From Oscillospiraceae bacterium (lineage in GTDB: Bacteria > Bacillota > Clostridia > Oscillospirales > Oscillospiraceae): a stretch of 6,303 bases of DNA. A program made the position numbers and the translations under genes. The DNA is taken from positions 1-6,303 of the forward strand of contig CACXBO010000057.1 in assembly GCA_902765975.1 (NCBI GenBank), given 5' to 3'. The notes beneath the pieces are model-generated. The model was not told the origin of the DNA. It made no database searches and worked only from the letters and a program-made list of their open reading frames with translations. Every line of letters begins with the position of its first letter. Positions within the stretch are counted from its first letter, which is position 1. This document shows positions 5,295 to 6,303 of the stretch, piece after piece.

Positions 5295-6303
5295 TTACGC
5301 GGTCAGCACGTCGGCGAGGCAGTCGCCGAAATACTTAACTGCGGCTATCGCCTCCTTCAGTGAATTGCCAGTACAGCCCACCTCTACAATGAGCGAACCC
5401 TCGGTCATATGCTGATTGTATCTGTATCTGCTTATCTTTATCGGGCGGGCGAGGGAGGGATATTTATCGCACATCGTATACTGGACCTTCAGAGCGAAGG
5501 CGAGGTTCTTCTCCCAATTCGGATGCTTGAGCCCGGAGGCATTCGTGCCGACCACAAAGCCCACCTGAGCGCAGGGCTCGCCGCCCACGTCCGCTACGGT
5601 CTTATACACGGTTCCGTCCTTGCCCTCAAGCGCGTCGCGGTGCAGGTCGATAACGACGCCTATTTCCGGGAACTCGGATATATCCGTTTTAATCCCGGTC
5701 AGAGCCCGCGAATAGCTTACGTTATAATTCGGATAGTCGTAAAGCCCCGTGTCGTGGATGACCTTAACGCCCCGAGCTTCAAGCACTGCCTTCAGCACTT
5801 CCCCGACCTTCACCACATTCTGCTCTCCGTTCAGCGTTCTGAACGGGTCGGAGGCGACGTAATCATCCTCTCCCGACGGCATATACGCCTCCGTCGCGTG
5901 GGAGTGAATTATCAGCACTGTACGGCCGCGAAGGTCTATGTCTGAGTTGAGAAGCTCTTCGATATCCGGCGAGTAGTCCGTTTTGTTCTTTATCTCGATC
6001 TCGCTTGCGGAGAGTCTGCCGCCCATCTCCGGCTTTTCGTCCGCCTCGGCTGTTTCGGGCGCTTCATCTGTTTTCGTTTCCGGCTTTTCGGTATCCGATC
6101 TGTACACAAGGCCGGGCTCTGAAGTCTCCTGCTCAGGCTTTTCAGTTTCGGAAGGTTCCTCTTCACGCGGCTTCTCCTCCGTTTTCTCCGGCTCTGGCGC
6201 AGACGGCGGCTTTTCCGGCTCAGGCTCCTTCAATCGCTCTATCTTCGCCTTTGCTCCGAGCTCCGCCGATATGATGAGCTCCGGCAGCTCTGAGCTCCAG
6301 AAC
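5295..6303 (-). CDS. spoIIP: Stage II sporulation protein P, C-terminal part (5' end outside window)
   Basis: SpoIIP is a peptidoglycan amidase and endopeptidase that works with SpoIID and SpoIIM to thin septal and then forespore-surrounding peptidoglycan during engulfment. The frame is open to the right edge: 335 residues are visible, and the N-terminal membrane anchor must lie beyond. The TTG at 6233 is an internal Leu codon in the sequence IERLKEPEPEK, not a start. The SpoIIP catalytic domain starts at about 5940 and shows IIHSHATEAY (His codons at 5904-5906 and 5898-5900, Glu at 5889-5891), VVIDLHRDA, and NQHMTEGSLIVEVG near the end. By analogy with amidase_3 enzymes the His, Glu, His set would bind zinc and the Glu of VEVG would be catalytic. 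An acidic Pro/Glu/Lys linker (about 6021-6233) separates it from the membrane-proximal part. Expression in the mother cell from a SigE promoter would be expected, but that region is not in the window. Confidence 0.93.
   Translation of the reverse strand, partial: FWSSELPELIISAELGAKAKIERLKEPEPEKPPSAPEPEKTEEKPREEEPSETEKPEQETSEPGLVYRSDTEKPETKTDEAPETAEADEKPEMGGRLSASEIEIKNKTDYSPDIEELLNSDIDLRGRTVLIIHSHATEAYMPSGEDDYVASDPFRTLNGEQNVVKVGEVLKAVLEARGVKVIHDTGLYDYPNYNVSYSRALTGIKTDISEFPEIGVVIDLHRDALEGKDGTVYKTVADVGGEPCAQVGFVVGTNASGLKHPNWEKNLAFALKVQYTMCDKYPSLARPIKISRYRYNQHMTEGSLIVEVGCTGNSLKEAIAAVKYFGDCLADVLTA
6021..6233 (-). repeat. Low-complexity Glu/Pro/Lys-rich linker coding region within spoIIP
   Basis: About 70 residues contain 22 Glu, 13 Pro and 8 Lys, with recurring degenerate EKPE, PEPEK and TEKPE units. 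It has no predicted fold and is best read as an extended spacer carrying the catalytic domain from the membrane toward the wall. The short units make this stretch prone to length change between strains. Confidence 0.75.

Noticed and set aside
5409..5945. A 178-codon plus-strand frame opposite spoIIP
   Set aside because: It covers the conserved SpoIIP catalytic domain on the other strand and has no convincing ribosome binding site or known domain.
6005..6274. A Pro/Ala/Ser-rich plus-strand frame near the right edge, resembling a secreted or cell-wall protein
   Set aside because: Its composition is simply the reverse complement of the Glu/Pro/Lys linker of spoIIP.

Overview
The window is an ordinary, compact piece of chromosome, probably from a spore-forming or spore-lineage Clostridia-type Firmicute. 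The reasons are a SpoIIP homologue, a ThiI without a rhodanese domain, a Clostridia-like Pth N-terminus, strong AGGAG-type ribosome binding sites and a fairly GC-rich coding style. Assignment to an Oscillospirales-like gut lineage would be a guess. I see no mobile element, CRISPR array, tRNA or rRNA gene, prophage or defence module. No gap between genes exceeds about 215 bases.

Layout: (1) Positions 1-1537, minus strand: thiI followed by the start of cinA, joined by an ATGA stop/start overlap, with cinA running off the left edge. (2) Positions 1538-1751: a divergent control region with a good SigA-type promoter for thiI on the minus strand and an extended -10 promoter for prs on the plus strand, separated by a T-rich tract. 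(3) Positions 1752-3294, plus strand: prs and pth separated by one base, closed by a hairpin terminator. (4) Positions 3346-5252, plus strand: a stand-alone HD-domain hydrolase and a CCA-adding tRNA nucleotidyltransferase, again joined by an ATGA overlap. (5) Positions 5295-6303, minus strand: the C-terminal part of a SpoIIP peptidoglycan hydrolase that converges on cca. The hairpin between them has its T-run on the spoIIP strand.

Three of the genes act on tRNA: ThiI (4-thiouridine at position 8), Pth (recycling of peptidyl-tRNA) and Cca (3' end addition and repair). Prs supplies PRPP for nucleotide, histidine and cofactor synthesis. CinA belongs to the nucleotide and NAD-derivative repair group, and the HD protein probably hydrolyses a nucleotide phosphate. 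The prs-pth pair is a familiar Firmicute arrangement, but here pth is followed by a terminator and HD-cca instead of mfd. The points most worth checking are the thiI start (a TTG, not the longer GTG frame), the partner role of the uncharacterised HD hydrolase, and the orientation of the cca/spoIIP terminator. I did not find a convincing undescribed system.
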